Source of the DNA: Flavobacterium sp.
GTDB lineage: Bacteria > Bacteroidota > Bacteroidia > Flavobacteriales > Flavobacteriaceae
Assembly (NCBI RefSeq): GCF_027482425.1
Contig: NZ_JAIXWA010000054.1
Span: forward strand, 62,001 to 126,000
Length of the DNA: 64,000 nt
Direction of reading: 5' to 3'
Translations under genes and position numbers: made by a program
Part shown: positions 43,065 through 52,706 of the stretch, in pieces
Layout of the letters: every line of letters starts with the position of its first letter
Position numbering within the stretch: position 1 is the first letter of the stretch
The notes under the pieces: generated by a model
The model's database searches: none
Told to the model about the DNA's origin: nothing
What the model saw: only the letters and a program-made list of their open reading frames with translations

Positions 43065-44321
43065 TTATAATTCTTCAATTTTTTTATGAATGTCCAATTT
43101 CCGGAAGGAAGGCGAGAGTAATCCCGTAGCCGTCACAGTTAATAGCGTCATTGTGCCGCCAAAAACTACAGCCGTTACAGTGCCCATCAATTTGGCGGTA
43201 ACACCGCTTTCAAAGGCACCCAATTCATTGGATGAACCCACAAAAATGGAATTTACTGAAGCGACTCTTCCGCGCATGTGATCGGGGGTTTCGAGTTGTA
43301 AAATAGTTTGGCGAATGACCACTGACACACCGTCAAATACGCCACTAAGAAATAAGGCGGCTACCGACAGCCAGAAGTACGTCGAGAGACCGAAGACAAT
43401 CATACACATGCCAAACAGAAATATGGCCACCAACAATTTCATACCCGCATTTTTGTTCAACGGAATATAAGCCGCTAAGATCATGGTAAGAAACGAACCC
43501 ACAGCGGGAGCCGCGCGTAAAATGCCAAACCCTTCGGAGCCAACGTTTAAAATGTCTTGGGCAAAAACGGGGAGTAGTGCGATGGCACCCCCGAAAAGCA
43601 CGGCGATCATGTCAAGTGTGATGGCGTTTAAAATCGTTTTGTTTTGAAATACAAACCGCACTCCCTCTTTTAAACTTTGCATCATGGGTTCGCCAATTTT
43701 TGTATTTAATATGGGTTTCTTTTCTATTCGAGTGAGAAAAAGTAACGCTAGAACAGTACATCCGAATACAATGCATAACGACCAATGCACCCCAAAATAC
43801 CGAATGGCAATTCCCGAAAGGGCGGGCCCAGTAACGGCGGCGATTTGCCATACCGAACTACTCCAAGTGGAGGCGTTGGGATACACTTTTTTCGGAATTA
43901 ACTGGCCCAATAGTGAAAATACGGAGGGTGTGATAAAGGCGCGCACCAATCCTCCACAAAATACCAAAGCATAGATGGCATAGAGCAGATTTTGTGCCGC
44001 AAAATGTGCTTTAATTTCGGGGAGGGTTAGGGCAAACAAACCCAGGCTGATGAGTGAAAAAGCGATTAAACATTTGACCAACAGGCTTTTCTTTTCGTTT
44101 TGATCGACGATATGTCCCGCAAACAGCGCCATACTCACCGCGGGGATGATTTCCATGAGTCCGATAATCCCCAGCGAAAGCGGATCTTTCGTCATGGAAT
44201 ACACTTCCCATTCGATGATGACAAACTGCATCGACCAAGCAAAGACCAAAGCAAAACGCATGAGGAGGAAGAAGTTAAATTCGCGAAAGCGCAGGGCTTC
44301 GTAGGGGTCGTTTTTAGTCAT
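43065..44321 (-). CDS. Major facilitator superfamily transporter
   Basis: 418 residues with about twelve hydrophobic segments and MFS-type cytoplasmic loops (AGHIVDQNEKKSLLV after TM2, LETPDHMRGRVASVNS in the C-terminal half). The form is that of the enterobactin/macrolide-exporter-like MFS group. Substrate unknown. Its ATG lies inside the end of recJ (eight-base overlap), so the two genes are translationally coupled. Confidence 0.88.
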   Translation of the reverse strand: MTKNDPYEALRFREFNFFLLMRFALVFAWSMQFVIIEWEVYSMTKDPLSLGIIGLMEIIPAVSMALFAGHIVDQNEKKSLLVKCLIAFSLISLGLFALTLPEIKAHFAAQNLLYAIYALVFCGGLVRAFITPSVFSLLGQLIPKKVYPNASTWSSSVWQIAAVTGPALSGIAIRYFGVHWSLCIVFGCTVLALLFLTRIEKKPILNTKIGEPMMQSLKEGVRFVFQNKTILNAITLDMIAVLFGGAIALLPVFAQDILNVGSEGFGILRAAPAVGSFLTMILAAYIPLNKNAGMKLLVAIFLFGMCMIVFGLSTYFWLSVAALFLSGVFDGVSVVIRQTILQLETPDHMRGRVASVNSIFVGSSNELGAFESGVTAKLMGTVTAVVFGGTMTLLTVTATGLLSPSFRKLDIHKKIEEL

Positions 44322-46014
44322 GGTGCTTGCGTAAATCTTTCAAACGGAGTTGTAAAGTTACGGAACCGTTGAATTCATTTTCATCCAAACAGAAAACCGC
44401 ATCCATTTTTTGTCGGTTTTCAATCAAGGTTACCTTATCGCCTAAGCCAAAACCTACAGCGCCTATCGTTTCAGAGGTGCCTTGTTTGAGGGTTAATTTC
44501 AAATGCGTTTCGTCGCTACCAATGCGTTTGCCATAGCCTGTGTCGTAGAGGTTTTTGGCGAGAAATGTTGGCGTCATATTGCCCGGACCGTAGGGTTCAA
44601 ATTGTTTTAGTAGCCGCATTAACTTGGGTGTGATTTCCGAAAATTGGATTTCGGCATCGACCGCCATTTCAGGAGTTAAAAGATGGGGGTCGATAGTGTT
44701 TTTGACGACTGCTTCGAAAGCGGCTTTGAAGGCAGGATAGTTTTCTTCATCCAAAGTCATGCCCGCTGCATACATGTGTCCACCAAACTGAATAAGGTGT
44801 TCACTACAGGCCTCCAGGGCTTCGTACAAATCAAAACCTTTGACCGAACGGGCAGAGGCGGCTAGTTTATCGCCACTTTTGGTAAACACGATGGTCGGAC
44901 GGTAATAGGTTTCTGTGAGGCGTGAGGCCACGATACCGATGACGCCTTTGTGCCAATTTTCTTGGTAGACCACAGTGGTAAAACGATCGGTTTCATTCAA
45001 TTCCTGAATTTGTTTCAAGGCTTCTTCCGTGATGGTTTTGTCGAGTTCGCGGCGGTCTTTGTTGTGTTGCTCGATATCGGTGGCAAACTGAACCGCTTGT
45101 TCTAAATTCATTTCGGTCAACAAACTTACGGCGGCGTTCCCATGTTGTATGCGTCCTGCGGCATTAATGCGTGGTGCAATGATAAACACGACATCGGTTA
45201 TGGTGAGTTCGCTTTTCTTGACTTGAGTCAGTAAGGCTTTGATGCCAGGGCGCGGATTTTCATTGATGACTTGTAAGCCAAATTTGGCCAGTACCCGATT
45301 TTCACCCGTGATGGGTACAATGTCGGCGGCGATAGCGGTAGCCACCAAATCGAGATACGGAATTAGGTCGAATAGCGTTTGCCCACGCCGTTCCGACAAA
45401 GCTTGGATCAGTTTGAATCCCACACCACATCCACAGAGTTCGTCATAGGGATAGGTGCAATCGTCGCGTTTGGGGTCCAAAACCGCCACCGCATCAGGAA
45501 GCGTATCTCCGGGACGATGGTGATCACAGATGATAAAATCGATGCCTTTGGCTTTGGCATAGTTGACATGGTCGATGGATTTGATACCGCAGTCCAAAGC
45601 GATGATCAAGGTCATGTTATTATCCTCGGCAAAATCGATTCCTTGGAACGACACACCGTATCCTTCAGCATAACGATCAGGAATATAGGTGGCCACATTG
45701 GGATAAAAACTGCGAAGGTACGAGGCCATCAGCGACACGGCCGTGGTTCCATCCACATCATAATCGCCAAAAACGAGGATGTTTTCTCGGTTATTAATGG
45801 CTTGTTCAATGCGAACTACGGCTTGTTCCATATCTTTCATGAGATACGGATTGTGTAAGTCGTTTAGGGTAGGGCGAAAAAATCCTTTGGCTTCTTCGTA
45901 GGTGGTGATGCCTCGTTGGACTAATAATTGGGCAACAAGTTCATCGACATGCAGTACGTCCATCAAATGGCGTACGGCTGTGGGATTCGGCTTTGAGTGA
46001 AAGTTCCAGCGCAT
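44314..46014 (-). CDS. recJ: Single-stranded-DNA-specific 5'-3' exonuclease RecJ
   Basis: 566 residues. The DHH phosphoesterase motifs are FGDYDVDGTTA, ALDCGIKS and ICDHHRPGD in the N-terminal half; a DHHA1 region with GGHMYAAGM follows, then the C-terminal OB-fold. RecJ acts in recombination and base-excision or mismatch repair. It follows rsmI by 47 bases and overlaps the MFS gene. Confidence 0.95.
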   Translation of the reverse strand: MRWNFHSKPNPTAVRHLMDVLHVDELVAQLLVQRGITTYEEAKGFFRPTLNDLHNPYLMKDMEQAVVRIEQAINNRENILVFGDYDVDGTTAVSLMASYLRSFYPNVATYIPDRYAEGYGVSFQGIDFAEDNNMTLIIALDCGIKSIDHVNYAKAKGIDFIICDHHRPGDTLPDAVAVLDPKRDDCTYPYDELCGCGVGFKLIQALSERRGQTLFDLIPYLDLVATAIAADIVPITGENRVLAKFGLQVINENPRPGIKALLTQVKKSELTITDVVFIIAPRINAAGRIQHGNAAVSLLTEMNLEQAVQFATDIEQHNKDRRELDKTITEEALKQIQELNETDRFTTVVYQENWHKGVIGIVASRLTETYYRPTIVFTKSGDKLAASARSVKGFDLYEALEACSEHLIQFGGHMYAAGMTLDEENYPAFKAAFEAVVKNTIDPHLLTPEMAVDAEIQFSEITPKLMRLLKQFEPYGPGNMTPTFLAKNLYDTGYGKRIGSDETHLKLTLKQGTSETIGAVGFGLGDKVTLIENRQKMDAVFCLDENEFNGSVTLQLRLKDLRKHHD

Positions 46015-46061
46015 AAGAGTTAGGTTTTAAAAGGTTGGCGTATATAAACATGTATTCTCAT

Positions 46062-46739
46062 TTATTTCGTGGGTTTCCCCGCCACCACAGCGACAATTTC
46101 GCCTTTCGGGGGTTTAGCTTCATAGTGTTTCAGTACTTCTTCGGCGGTACCGCGTAGGGTTTCCTCGTGTAATTTGGTGATTTCACGGGAAATCGAAACC
46201 GGGCGATCGGCCCCAAAATACTGCACAAATTCGCCCAAGGTTTTCACCAACTTATGCGGCGAAACATACAGAATCATGGTTCGGGTTTCTTCTGCGAGTT
46301 GAAGGTAGCGTGTTTGTCGTCCCTTTTTTTCGGGTAAAAAGCCTTCAAAAACAAACCGATCGTTGGGCAAACCACTGTTTACTAAGGCAGGAACAAAGGC
46401 CGTTGCTCCGGGTAGGCAATCTACTTCAATCCCATTTTCTACACAGGCTCGGGTCAATAGAAATCCAGGATCGGAAATCGCAGGCGTGCCCGCATCACTA
46501 ATCAAGGCAACAGTTTCCCCCGCTTGGATGCGTTTTACCCAATGGTCCACCGTTTTGTGTTCGTTGTGCATGTGGTGGCTTTGCATGGGTGTCGCAATGT
46601 CGCAATGTTTCAAAAGTTTACCGCTATTGCGCGTATCTTCTGCCAAAATGATATCGGCCTCCTTTAAGACTTTTACGGCACGAAACGTCATGTCGTCTAA
46701 GTTGCCAATAGGCGTAGGAACCAAATACAATTTACCCAT
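46062..46739 (-). CDS. rsmI: 16S rRNA (cytidine1402-2'-O)-methyltransferase
   Basis: 225 residues, SAM-dependent tetrapyrrole-methylase fold. Start MGKLYLVPTPIGNLDDMTFRA and the segments AEDTRNSGKLL and LISDAGTPAISDPG are the RsmI signatures. It modifies the ribosomal decoding centre. Its ATG directly follows the stop of the upstream acidic protein gene. Confidence 0.95.
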   Translation of the reverse strand: MGKLYLVPTPIGNLDDMTFRAVKVLKEADIILAEDTRNSGKLLKHCDIATPMQSHHMHNEHKTVDHWVKRIQAGETVALISDAGTPAISDPGFLLTRACVENGIEVDCLPGATAFVPALVNSGLPNDRFVFEGFLPEKKGRQTRYLQLAEETRTMILYVSPHKLVKTLGEFVQYFGADRPVSISREITKLHEETLRGTAEEVLKHYEAKPPKGEIVAVVAGKPTK

Positions 46740-47732
46740 TTATGAGAATTTTTTGGACACAATCGCGATAAATCGTTCGGCATAATCGTCTACACCTTCC
46801 CAATTGTTGTAATCGGGTTTGATGATTTCGTCGATAAAATCTTTGGCTTCTTCAAAAGTGGAGAAGGAATTCAATTGCGACAAGACGCGGTTGTAATCTT
46901 CGGTGCTGTCAGCAAACAAATATTTCACGAAGGCAATTTTATCGTTTAAGCCAATGTTGATGGATTTTGAATGCATTTCGTTCAAGGACTTTCCTTGTTC
47001 ATCAATCACATTTTTAAGGGAGGGCGGTACGACCACATCATCGGGTTTAACAAAAATGGGTTCGCTGTAATTTTCCCCCAACAATTCTTCAAAGGAAATT
47101 TGTTTGGGTTCGTCTTTTTTTGGTGCCTCAACTTTGGGCTCTTCAATTAAAGCGGTAGGAACTTCAGGCTCCGAATGGGATACCGCTTCTTCTATAGGCG
47201 CAGCGGCCAATTCAAAAATAGGTTCGAAATCCAAGTCCGATTTGGCTTCCGTCATTGGAATATCTTCTTCCATTTCTTCCTCCTCCAAAGTAATTTCTCC
47301 CACAATAACGGGTTCTTCTTCGGGGGTTTCTTCTTCGTCAGGTGCGGTTTCCGTCGACTCTTCAGCGGTTTCCTCAGGGATTGCGGGTGTTTCCTCGTTC
47401 GTTTCCATTGCAACGGGTTCTTCCATAACTTCTTCCGTTACCATAACTTCTATGACAGGCGCAGGAGTTTCTTCAACGGCTGGAGTCAAATCAACTGCAG
47501 GCGCTGTAACCACTTCCGGAGAAGTAAGTGCGGCTTCGAGGTGGTTTTCAAGTTCTTCTGCGCTGATTTCATTTTTCAGCGTTTCAAAATGATCGCCGTA
47601 AAATTTTAAAACCGCAAGGGTTTCGTATAATTTTCGGGTTTCCGTGTAGAGTTGGTCTACTTCCGATTTGTTGCGTAGTTTTAAAATGCGGTGTGCAATA
47701 CTAATCAATTCAGCTTCCAGTCTTTTTTTCAT
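46740..47732 (-). CDS. Acidic conserved hypothetical protein with disordered middle
   Basis: 330 residues. A helical N-terminus (1-70, MKKRLEAELISIAHRILKLR...) is joined to a conserved C-terminal helical domain (about 255-330: LNDKIAFVKYLFADS, EDYNRVL, FEEAKDFIDE) by about 150 residues very rich in Glu, Pro, Thr and Val. There is no signal peptide or membrane segment. I recall similar proteins in this position in Flavobacteria but know no function. The gene starts an operon through rsmI, recJ and the MFS transporter. Confidence 0.75.
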   Translation of the reverse strand: MKKRLEAELISIAHRILKLRNKSEVDQLYTETRKLYETLAVLKFYGDHFETLKNEISAEELENHLEAALTSPEVVTAPAVDLTPAVEETPAPVIEVMVTEEVMEEPVAMETNEETPAIPEETAEESTETAPDEEETPEEEPVIVGEITLEEEEMEEDIPMTEAKSDLDFEPIFELAAAPIEEAVSHSEPEVPTALIEEPKVEAPKKDEPKQISFEELLGENYSEPIFVKPDDVVVPPSLKNVIDEQGKSLNEMHSKSINIGLNDKIAFVKYLFADSTEDYNRVLSQLNSFSTFEEAKDFIDEIIKPDYNNWEGVDDYAERFIAIVSKKFS

Positions 47733-47871
47733 GGTGCATTACAATTTTGGGTATACGGTCGCTACCTTAGGGTAGTCCGCGTTGGGTCTTTTGTACAGTC
47801 ATTTCCTTCAAAAATATGCAAACTCTTCATAACTTTATCCCAATAACCGGAGCAAGTCAGGGGAATTTTGA

Positions 47872-47879
47872 TATTTTTG
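47872..47879 (+). promoter_or_regulatory. -7 box of the tdk promoter
   Basis: TATTTTTG is an exact TAnnTTTG match, 52 bases upstream of the tdk ATG. No TTG at standard spacing. Confidence 0.45.
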
Positions 47880-47931
47880 TTTCTGTACAAATGTAACAGA
47901 AAAACCTAAATTCATCTAACCAATTTAGTAA

Positions 47932-48558
47932 ATGTTTTTAGAAAATACGGTTAATCACGAAGAGCAATTTGGGTGGATAGAAGTCATCTGCGGCTCCATG
48001 TTTTCAGGGAAAACAGAGGAATTGATTCGGCGTTTACGGCGGGCGCAATTTGCCAAACAAAAAGTAGAAATTTTTAAGCCTGCCATCGATGTGCGCTATG
48101 ATGAAGCAATGGTCGTTTCGCACAACAAAAATGAAATTCGCTCCACTCCCGTTCCTGCAGCCGCAAACATTGCTATTTTGGCGCAAGGGTGTGATGTCGT
48201 CGGAATTGATGAAGCCCAATTTTTTGATGATGAAATCGTAAAAATTTGCAATGATTTGGCCAATTCTGGCATTCGGGTCATTGTGGCCGGACTCGATATG
48301 GACTTTAAAGGAAATCCCTTTGGTCCCATGCCCGCGCTTATGGCTACTGCTGAATATGTAACCAAAGTCCACGCCGTATGCACCCGCACGGGCAATCTCG
48401 CTCATTACAGTTACCGTAAATCCAATAACGATAATCTAGTTCTTTTGGGGGAAACCGAAGAATACGAACCGCTTAGTCGTGCGGCGTATTACAAGGCGAT
48501 GCGCGAACATATTGAAGTTAACGACCCAGAGGATTTATCGACCGAACTCAATTCCTAA
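47932..48558 (+). CDS. tdk: Thymidine kinase (type II)
   Basis: 208 residues. Walker A GSMFSGKT is at 21-28, the Asp/Glu of IDEAQFF follows, and the lasso region includes VCTRTG. Only one Cys remains where human-type enzymes have zinc-binding pairs, as in Bacteroidota homologs I recall. It salvages thymidine to dTMP. murF-alr starts five bases after its stop, so the two are one transcript. Confidence 0.95.
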   Translation: MFLENTVNHEEQFGWIEVICGSMFSGKTEELIRRLRRAQFAKQKVEIFKPAIDVRYDEAMVVSHNKNEIRSTPVPAAANIAILAQGCDVVGIDEAQFFDDEIVKICNDLANSGIRVIVAGLDMDFKGNPFGPMPALMATAEYVTKVHAVCTRTGNLAHYSYRKSNNDNLVLLGETEEYEPLSRAAYYKAMREHIEVNDPEDLSTELNS

Positions 48559-48563
48559 CTGCT

Positions 48564-51008
48564 GTGACACGTTCTATTCGCACCCTCGTTCCTATTTTGA
48601 AAGCGCAATTTCAAGGGCCGCATGATATCGCGATCGTAGATGCCGTGTCTATTGATAGCCGTTCGTTGCAAAATGGCCAGCACACCTTGTTTTTCGCGTT
48701 ACGCGGCCCCAATCATGATGGGCATGATTTTTTGGAAACGGTATATACCCAAGGAGTCACCAATTTTGTGGTTCAAAGAGTTCCTGAGGCTTTAGTGGGG
48801 AAAGCCAACTTTTTGATTGTTCCCGATACCTTGATAGCCTTGCAACAATTGGCCACTGCTTATCGATCGGAGTTTATGTTTCCAATCATAGGCGTGACGG
48901 GTAGCAACGGTAAAACCATCGTTAAAGAATGGCTTAATTTTTTATTGAGTCCCGATTATCATATTATTCGCAGTCCCAAGAGTTATAATTCGCAAGTCGG
49001 TGTGCCTCTATCGGTATTGGGGATCAATGAAAAACACAACCTGGGTATTTTTGAAGCAGGAATTTCGACGGTGGATGAAATGGTGCATTTGCAAAAAATT
49101 ATCCAACCCACCTTAGGAATTTTGACCAATATAGGTTCAGCACACGACGAAGGTTTTCAAAGTGCGGGCGAAAAAATCAAAGAAAAGCTTACGTTGTTTT
49201 CGGAGGTGGAGCTTTTGATTTTAAATAAAAACCGAACCATCGAAGCTTTTTTGCCATCTACAATACGCACATTTACTTGGAGTTCAGATGATAAAAAAGC
49301 GGATGTGTTTGTCATGGCCGACGAGCATCCCGACTACACCGAATTGCGAATTACCTACCAAAAACAATGTTTTAAAGTCGTCATCCCGTTTTCGGATTTT
49401 GCCTCTATAGAAAATGCCATACATTGTTTGATGGTGCTGTTGTATTTACGTTATGATGAAGCGGTGATTCAGGAACGCATGGCGCAATTGTATCCTGTAG
49501 AAATGCGACTTAAAGTCAAAAACGGCCAGCACCAAACCCGCTTAATTGACGACAGTTACAGTTCGGATTTTCAATCGTTGAAAATTGCTTTGGATTTTCT
49601 AGAAAGTCAGCAGCAGTTTAAAAAGAAGACGCTCATTCTCTCCGATATTTTTCAGAGTGGATTAGATAATGACGCTTTGTATGCACAAGTTTCGTTGCTC
49701 GTGGTGTCCAATCATATCAACCGGGTGATTGCCATCGGGCCTACGATTAGTGCTTACAAAAGGAAATTTCCCAATTGTTTGGCTTTCCCTTCGACCCAAG
49801 CCTTTTTGGACGTGATCGATACGTTGGTTTTTGAGCAAGAAACAATATTAATCAAGGGGGCACGTCATTTTCATTTTGAGGATATAGTCACGGTTTTGGA
49901 GGAGAAAACCCACGAAACGGTGCTTGAAATCAACCTTAATGCCATCAGTCACAACCTCAATTTTTACAAAGCTAAATTATACACCCAAACCAAACTCATG
50001 GTGATGGTCAAAGCCTTCAGCTACGGCAATGGCGGGTATGAAATAGCCAAGTTGCTCGCCCATCACAAGGTGGATTATCTGGGGGTAGCTTTTGCCGATG
50101 AAGGCGTAGCGTTGAAGCAAGCGGGAATCCAATTGCCGATCATGGTGTTGAATCCCGAGAGCACAAGTTATCCTTCGTTATTACAACACGGTCTCGAACC
50201 AGAGATTTATTCTTTAAAGGGGTTGCATGCTTTTGTCAAATTGGCGGAGCAGAAAAAATTGAAGCGTTTTCCTATTCATATCAAACTCGATACGGGCATG
50301 CACCGATTGGGATTTATGGAACAAGATATTCCTGCCTTGATTGCCCGTTTGCAGCAAACCCAAGCCGTGGAAGTGAAAAGTATTTTGTCGCATTTGGCGG
50401 CGAGTGACGACATGAAGTTTGTTGATTTTACCTTGGCACAACTTTCTTTATTTGAGGACCTGTCAACCCAACTCATGGAGGCATTAAACATACAACCCAT
50501 TCGCCACATTTTAAATACGTCGGGCATCTCCAATTTCGGTCAAGCACAATACGATATGGTACGTTTAGGCATCGGGTTGTATGGAATATCCAATGACGAA
50601 GACGAGCAAAAATTACTGGAGCAAGTCGCCACGTTAAAGTCGGTTATTTCGCAAATTCGGGTCATCGAACCCGGTGAAAGTGTGGGCTATAGTCGCCGAT
50701 TTATGGCCGAACGCTTGACCCGCGTGGCTACCGTGCCTATTGGTTACGCCGACGGTATCTCGCGCCATTGGGGCAACGGCAAAGGGTATGTGGTGATAAA
50801 AGGAAAACGCGCGACGATTCTCGGCAGCATTTGTATGGACATGCTGATGGTCGATGTGACCAATATTGACTGTAAAGAAGGGCATGAAGTGATTGTTTTT
50901 GGGAAAGACCCCTCGGTAATTCACATGGCGCAGGTATTGGAGACCATTCCCTACGAAATCATGACTTCGATCTCCCAACGCGTGAAGCGAATTTTTTATC
51001 GGGAGTAA
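48564..51008 (+). CDS. murF-alr: Fused UDP-MurNAc-tripeptide-D-Ala-D-Ala ligase / alanine racemase
   Basis: 814 residues. The MurF half (1 to about 450) has the ATP loop GVTGSNGKT at 110-118. The Alr half (about 453-814) starts ETVLEINLNAISHNL, carries the PLP lysine Lys483 in MVKAFSYGNGGYE, and a later catalytic-Tyr region VGYSRRF. The fusion couples making D-Ala with adding D-Ala-D-Ala to peptidoglycan precursor, and is usual in Bacteroidota. The start codon is GTG at 48564, five bases after the tdk stop. Confidence 0.95.
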   Translation: MTRSIRTLVPILKAQFQGPHDIAIVDAVSIDSRSLQNGQHTLFFALRGPNHDGHDFLETVYTQGVTNFVVQRVPEALVGKANFLIVPDTLIALQQLATAYRSEFMFPIIGVTGSNGKTIVKEWLNFLLSPDYHIIRSPKSYNSQVGVPLSVLGINEKHNLGIFEAGISTVDEMVHLQKIIQPTLGILTNIGSAHDEGFQSAGEKIKEKLTLFSEVELLILNKNRTIEAFLPSTIRTFTWSSDDKKADVFVMADEHPDYTELRITYQKQCFKVVIPFSDFASIENAIHCLMVLLYLRYDEAVIQERMAQLYPVEMRLKVKNGQHQTRLIDDSYSSDFQSLKIALDFLESQQQFKKKTLILSDIFQSGLDNDALYAQVSLLVVSNHINRVIAIGPTISAYKRKFPNCLAFPSTQAFLDVIDTLVFEQETILIKGARHFHFEDIVTVLEEKTHETVLEINLNAISHNLNFYKAKLYTQTKLMVMVKAFSYGNGGYEIAKLLAHHKVDYLGVAFADEGVALKQAGIQLPIMVLNPESTSYPSLLQHGLEPEIYSLKGLHAFVKLAEQKKLKRFPIHIKLDTGMHRLGFMEQDIPALIARLQQTQAVEVKSILSHLAASDDMKFVDFTLAQLSLFEDLSTQLMEALNIQPIRHILNTSGISNFGQAQYDMVRLGIGLYGISNDEDEQKLLEQVATLKSVISQIRVIEPGESVGYSRRFMAERLTRVATVPIGYADGISRHWGNGKGYVVIKGKRATILGSICMDMLMVDVTNIDCKEGHEVIVFGKDPSVIHMAQVLETIPYEIMTSISQRVKRIFYRE

Positions 51009-51084
51009 GATTTTTAAATTAACTGGGCCTTTTTTTTGTTAAAATCCATAGCTTTGAACTACTAACCTTAAAAAACGAATAAAA

Positions 51085-51462
51085 ATGGGAATGGTATCAG
51101 AATTTAAAGATTTTATCGCCAAGGGGAATGCCATGGATTTGGCCGTAGGGGTCATTATAGGAGGTGCTTTTGGCGCGATTGTAACGTCATTAGTGTCGGA
51201 TGTAATTACTCCAGCGATTTTGAATCCTGCCTTGAAAGCCGCTCATGTTGAAGATTTAGCCGGATTAAAAACCGAGGGCGGAATCTTGTACGGTAAATTT
51301 TTAGCCGCAGTAATCAGTTTCTTAGTAATTGCCTTTGTCATCTTCTTGATGGTTAAAGGAATTAATGGCATGAAGAAAAAAGAAGCATCCGCTCCAGCAG
51401 CGCCTGCGGGACCGACACAAGAGCAATTGTTAGCCGAAATACGTGATTTATTGAAGAAGTAA
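51085..51462 (+). CDS. mscL: Large-conductance mechanosensitive channel
   Basis: 125 residues, two membrane segments. N-terminal MVSEFKDFIAKGNAMDLAVGVIIGGAFGAIV has the conserved TM1 pore helix of MscL; the C-terminus carries the cytoplasmic helix EQLLAEIRDLLKK. It opens on sudden osmotic down-shift. It is 76 bases after murF-alr and followed by a terminator. Confidence 0.96.
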   Translation: MGMVSEFKDFIAKGNAMDLAVGVIIGGAFGAIVTSLVSDVITPAILNPALKAAHVEDLAGLKTEGGILYGKFLAAVISFLVIAFVIFLMVKGINGMKKKEASAPAAPAGPTQEQLLAEIRDLLKK

Positions 51463-51489
51463 ACCGCTACCTATATATGCTAACTAAAG

Positions 51490-51513
51490 CCACTTCATTA
51501 CGAGTGGTTTTTC
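51490..51513 (+). terminator. Terminator after mscL
   Basis: Arms CCACT (51490-51494) and AGTGG (51503-51507) followed by five T. A short but plausible terminator. Confidence 0.65.
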
Positions 51514-51548
51514 TTATTTAAAATGTACCAACCGACGTGATTTCTCGT

Positions 51549-51556
51549 TATTTTTG
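51549..51556 (+). promoter_or_regulatory. -7 box of the asd promoter
   Basis: TATTTTTG is an exact TAnnTTTG match, 73 bases before the asd ATG, giving a fairly long leader. Confidence 0.4.
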
Positions 51557-51629
51557 CGGGACTGTTCAAGGAACTGTTCGTTTTCTTGAATCGCAAACTA
51601 GTCAAATTTCAACTTAAAACAGAAAGACC

Positions 51630-52619
51630 ATGAAAGTTGCCGTTGTTGGTGCTACCGGTATGGTAGGCGAAGTGATGCTACAAATGTTAGCCGATCGAAA
51701 TTTTCCCGTAACCGAATTAATTCCTGTCGCTTCCGAGAAGTCTGTTGGGAAAGAAATCACTTGGAAAGGGAAAGGCTACACCGTAGTCGGATTGCAAACA
51801 GCCGTTGACAGGCATCCAGATATCGCCTTGTTTTCGGCTGGCGGCCAAACTTCTTTAGATTGGGCTCCCAAATTTGCCGAAGTGGGCACTACCGTAATCG
51901 ACAACTCCTCGGCTTGGCGCATGGATCCCACCAAGAAATTGGTCGTGCCCGAAATCAATGCCCACGAGTTAACCAAAGCCGATAAAATCATTGCCAATCC
52001 CAACTGTTCTACCATTCAAATGGTGATGGTTTTGGCGCCATTACACCAAAAATACGGGGTAAAACGCGTGGTGGTTTCTACCTATCAATCCATTACGGGA
52101 ACAGGCGTAAAAGCGGTTCAACAATTGGAAAATGAATATGCCGGTATACAAGGGGAAATGGCCTACAAATACCAAATTCACCGCAACGCCATTCCACAGT
52201 GCGACGTGTTTGAGGCCAACGGCTACACCAAGGAGGAAATGAAACTCACCCGCGAAACCAAGAAAATCATCGGCGACGACAAGATTCATGTCACCGCCAC
52301 CGCCATTCGTATTCCCGTGGTAGGCGGCCACAGTGAAGCCTTAAATGTGGAGTTTCATCATCCCTGTAACCTGAATGAAATCCGCGAAATCTTGCACCAT
52401 ACCCCCGGCGTTGTCGTACAAGACAACACCGATACGTACACTTATCCGATGCCGCTCTATGCCCACGGAAAAGATGAAGTGTTTGTGGGGCGCATTCGCC
52501 AAGATGAAAGTCAGCCGAACACCGTAAATATGTGGGTTGTAGCCGATAATTTACGCAAAGGAGCCGCCACCAATGCTATTCAAATTGCCGAATATTTGGT
52601 AGCGCACGAACTCGTATAA
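51630..52619 (+). CDS. asd: Aspartate-semialdehyde dehydrogenase
   Basis: 329 residues. N-terminal NADP-binding GATGMVGEVML, catalytic Cys126 in NPNCSTIQM and the later conserved GGHSEA segment identify Asd. It turns aspartyl phosphate (from lysC at 22.7 kb) into the semialdehyde for lysine/DAP, threonine and methionine. It is monocistronic. Confidence 0.96.
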   Translation: MKVAVVGATGMVGEVMLQMLADRNFPVTELIPVASEKSVGKEITWKGKGYTVVGLQTAVDRHPDIALFSAGGQTSLDWAPKFAEVGTTVIDNSSAWRMDPTKKLVVPEINAHELTKADKIIANPNCSTIQMVMVLAPLHQKYGVKRVVVSTYQSITGTGVKAVQQLENEYAGIQGEMAYKYQIHRNAIPQCDVFEANGYTKEEMKLTRETKKIIGDDKIHVTATAIRIPVVGGHSEALNVEFHHPCNLNEIREILHHTPGVVVQDNTDTYTYPMPLYAHGKDEVFVGRIRQDESQPNTVNMWVVADNLRKGAATNAIQIAEYLVAHELV

Positions 52620-52694
52620 TCTACTTCTTACAAATATATTCCCGTCGGTTCTTAAAAAAATGGTAAATCGACGGGTATTTTTTTGCTGAAACTT

Positions 52695-52702
52695 TATCTT
52701 TG
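52695..52702 (+). promoter_or_regulatory. -7 box of the metal-uptake operon, four bases from the start codon
   Basis: TATCTTTG is an exact TAnnTTTG match and ends four bases before the ATG at 52707, a spacing identical to that of dxs. The mRNA would start at or beside the AUG. Confidence 0.5.
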
Positions 52703-52706
52703 ACCC

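Noticed and set aside
47104-47609. Long Ser/Val- and Phe-rich open frames on the plus strand
   Set aside because: They are antisense to the Glu/Pro-rich part of the acidic protein gene; their odd composition mirrors GAA/GAG codons and they lack signals of a gene.
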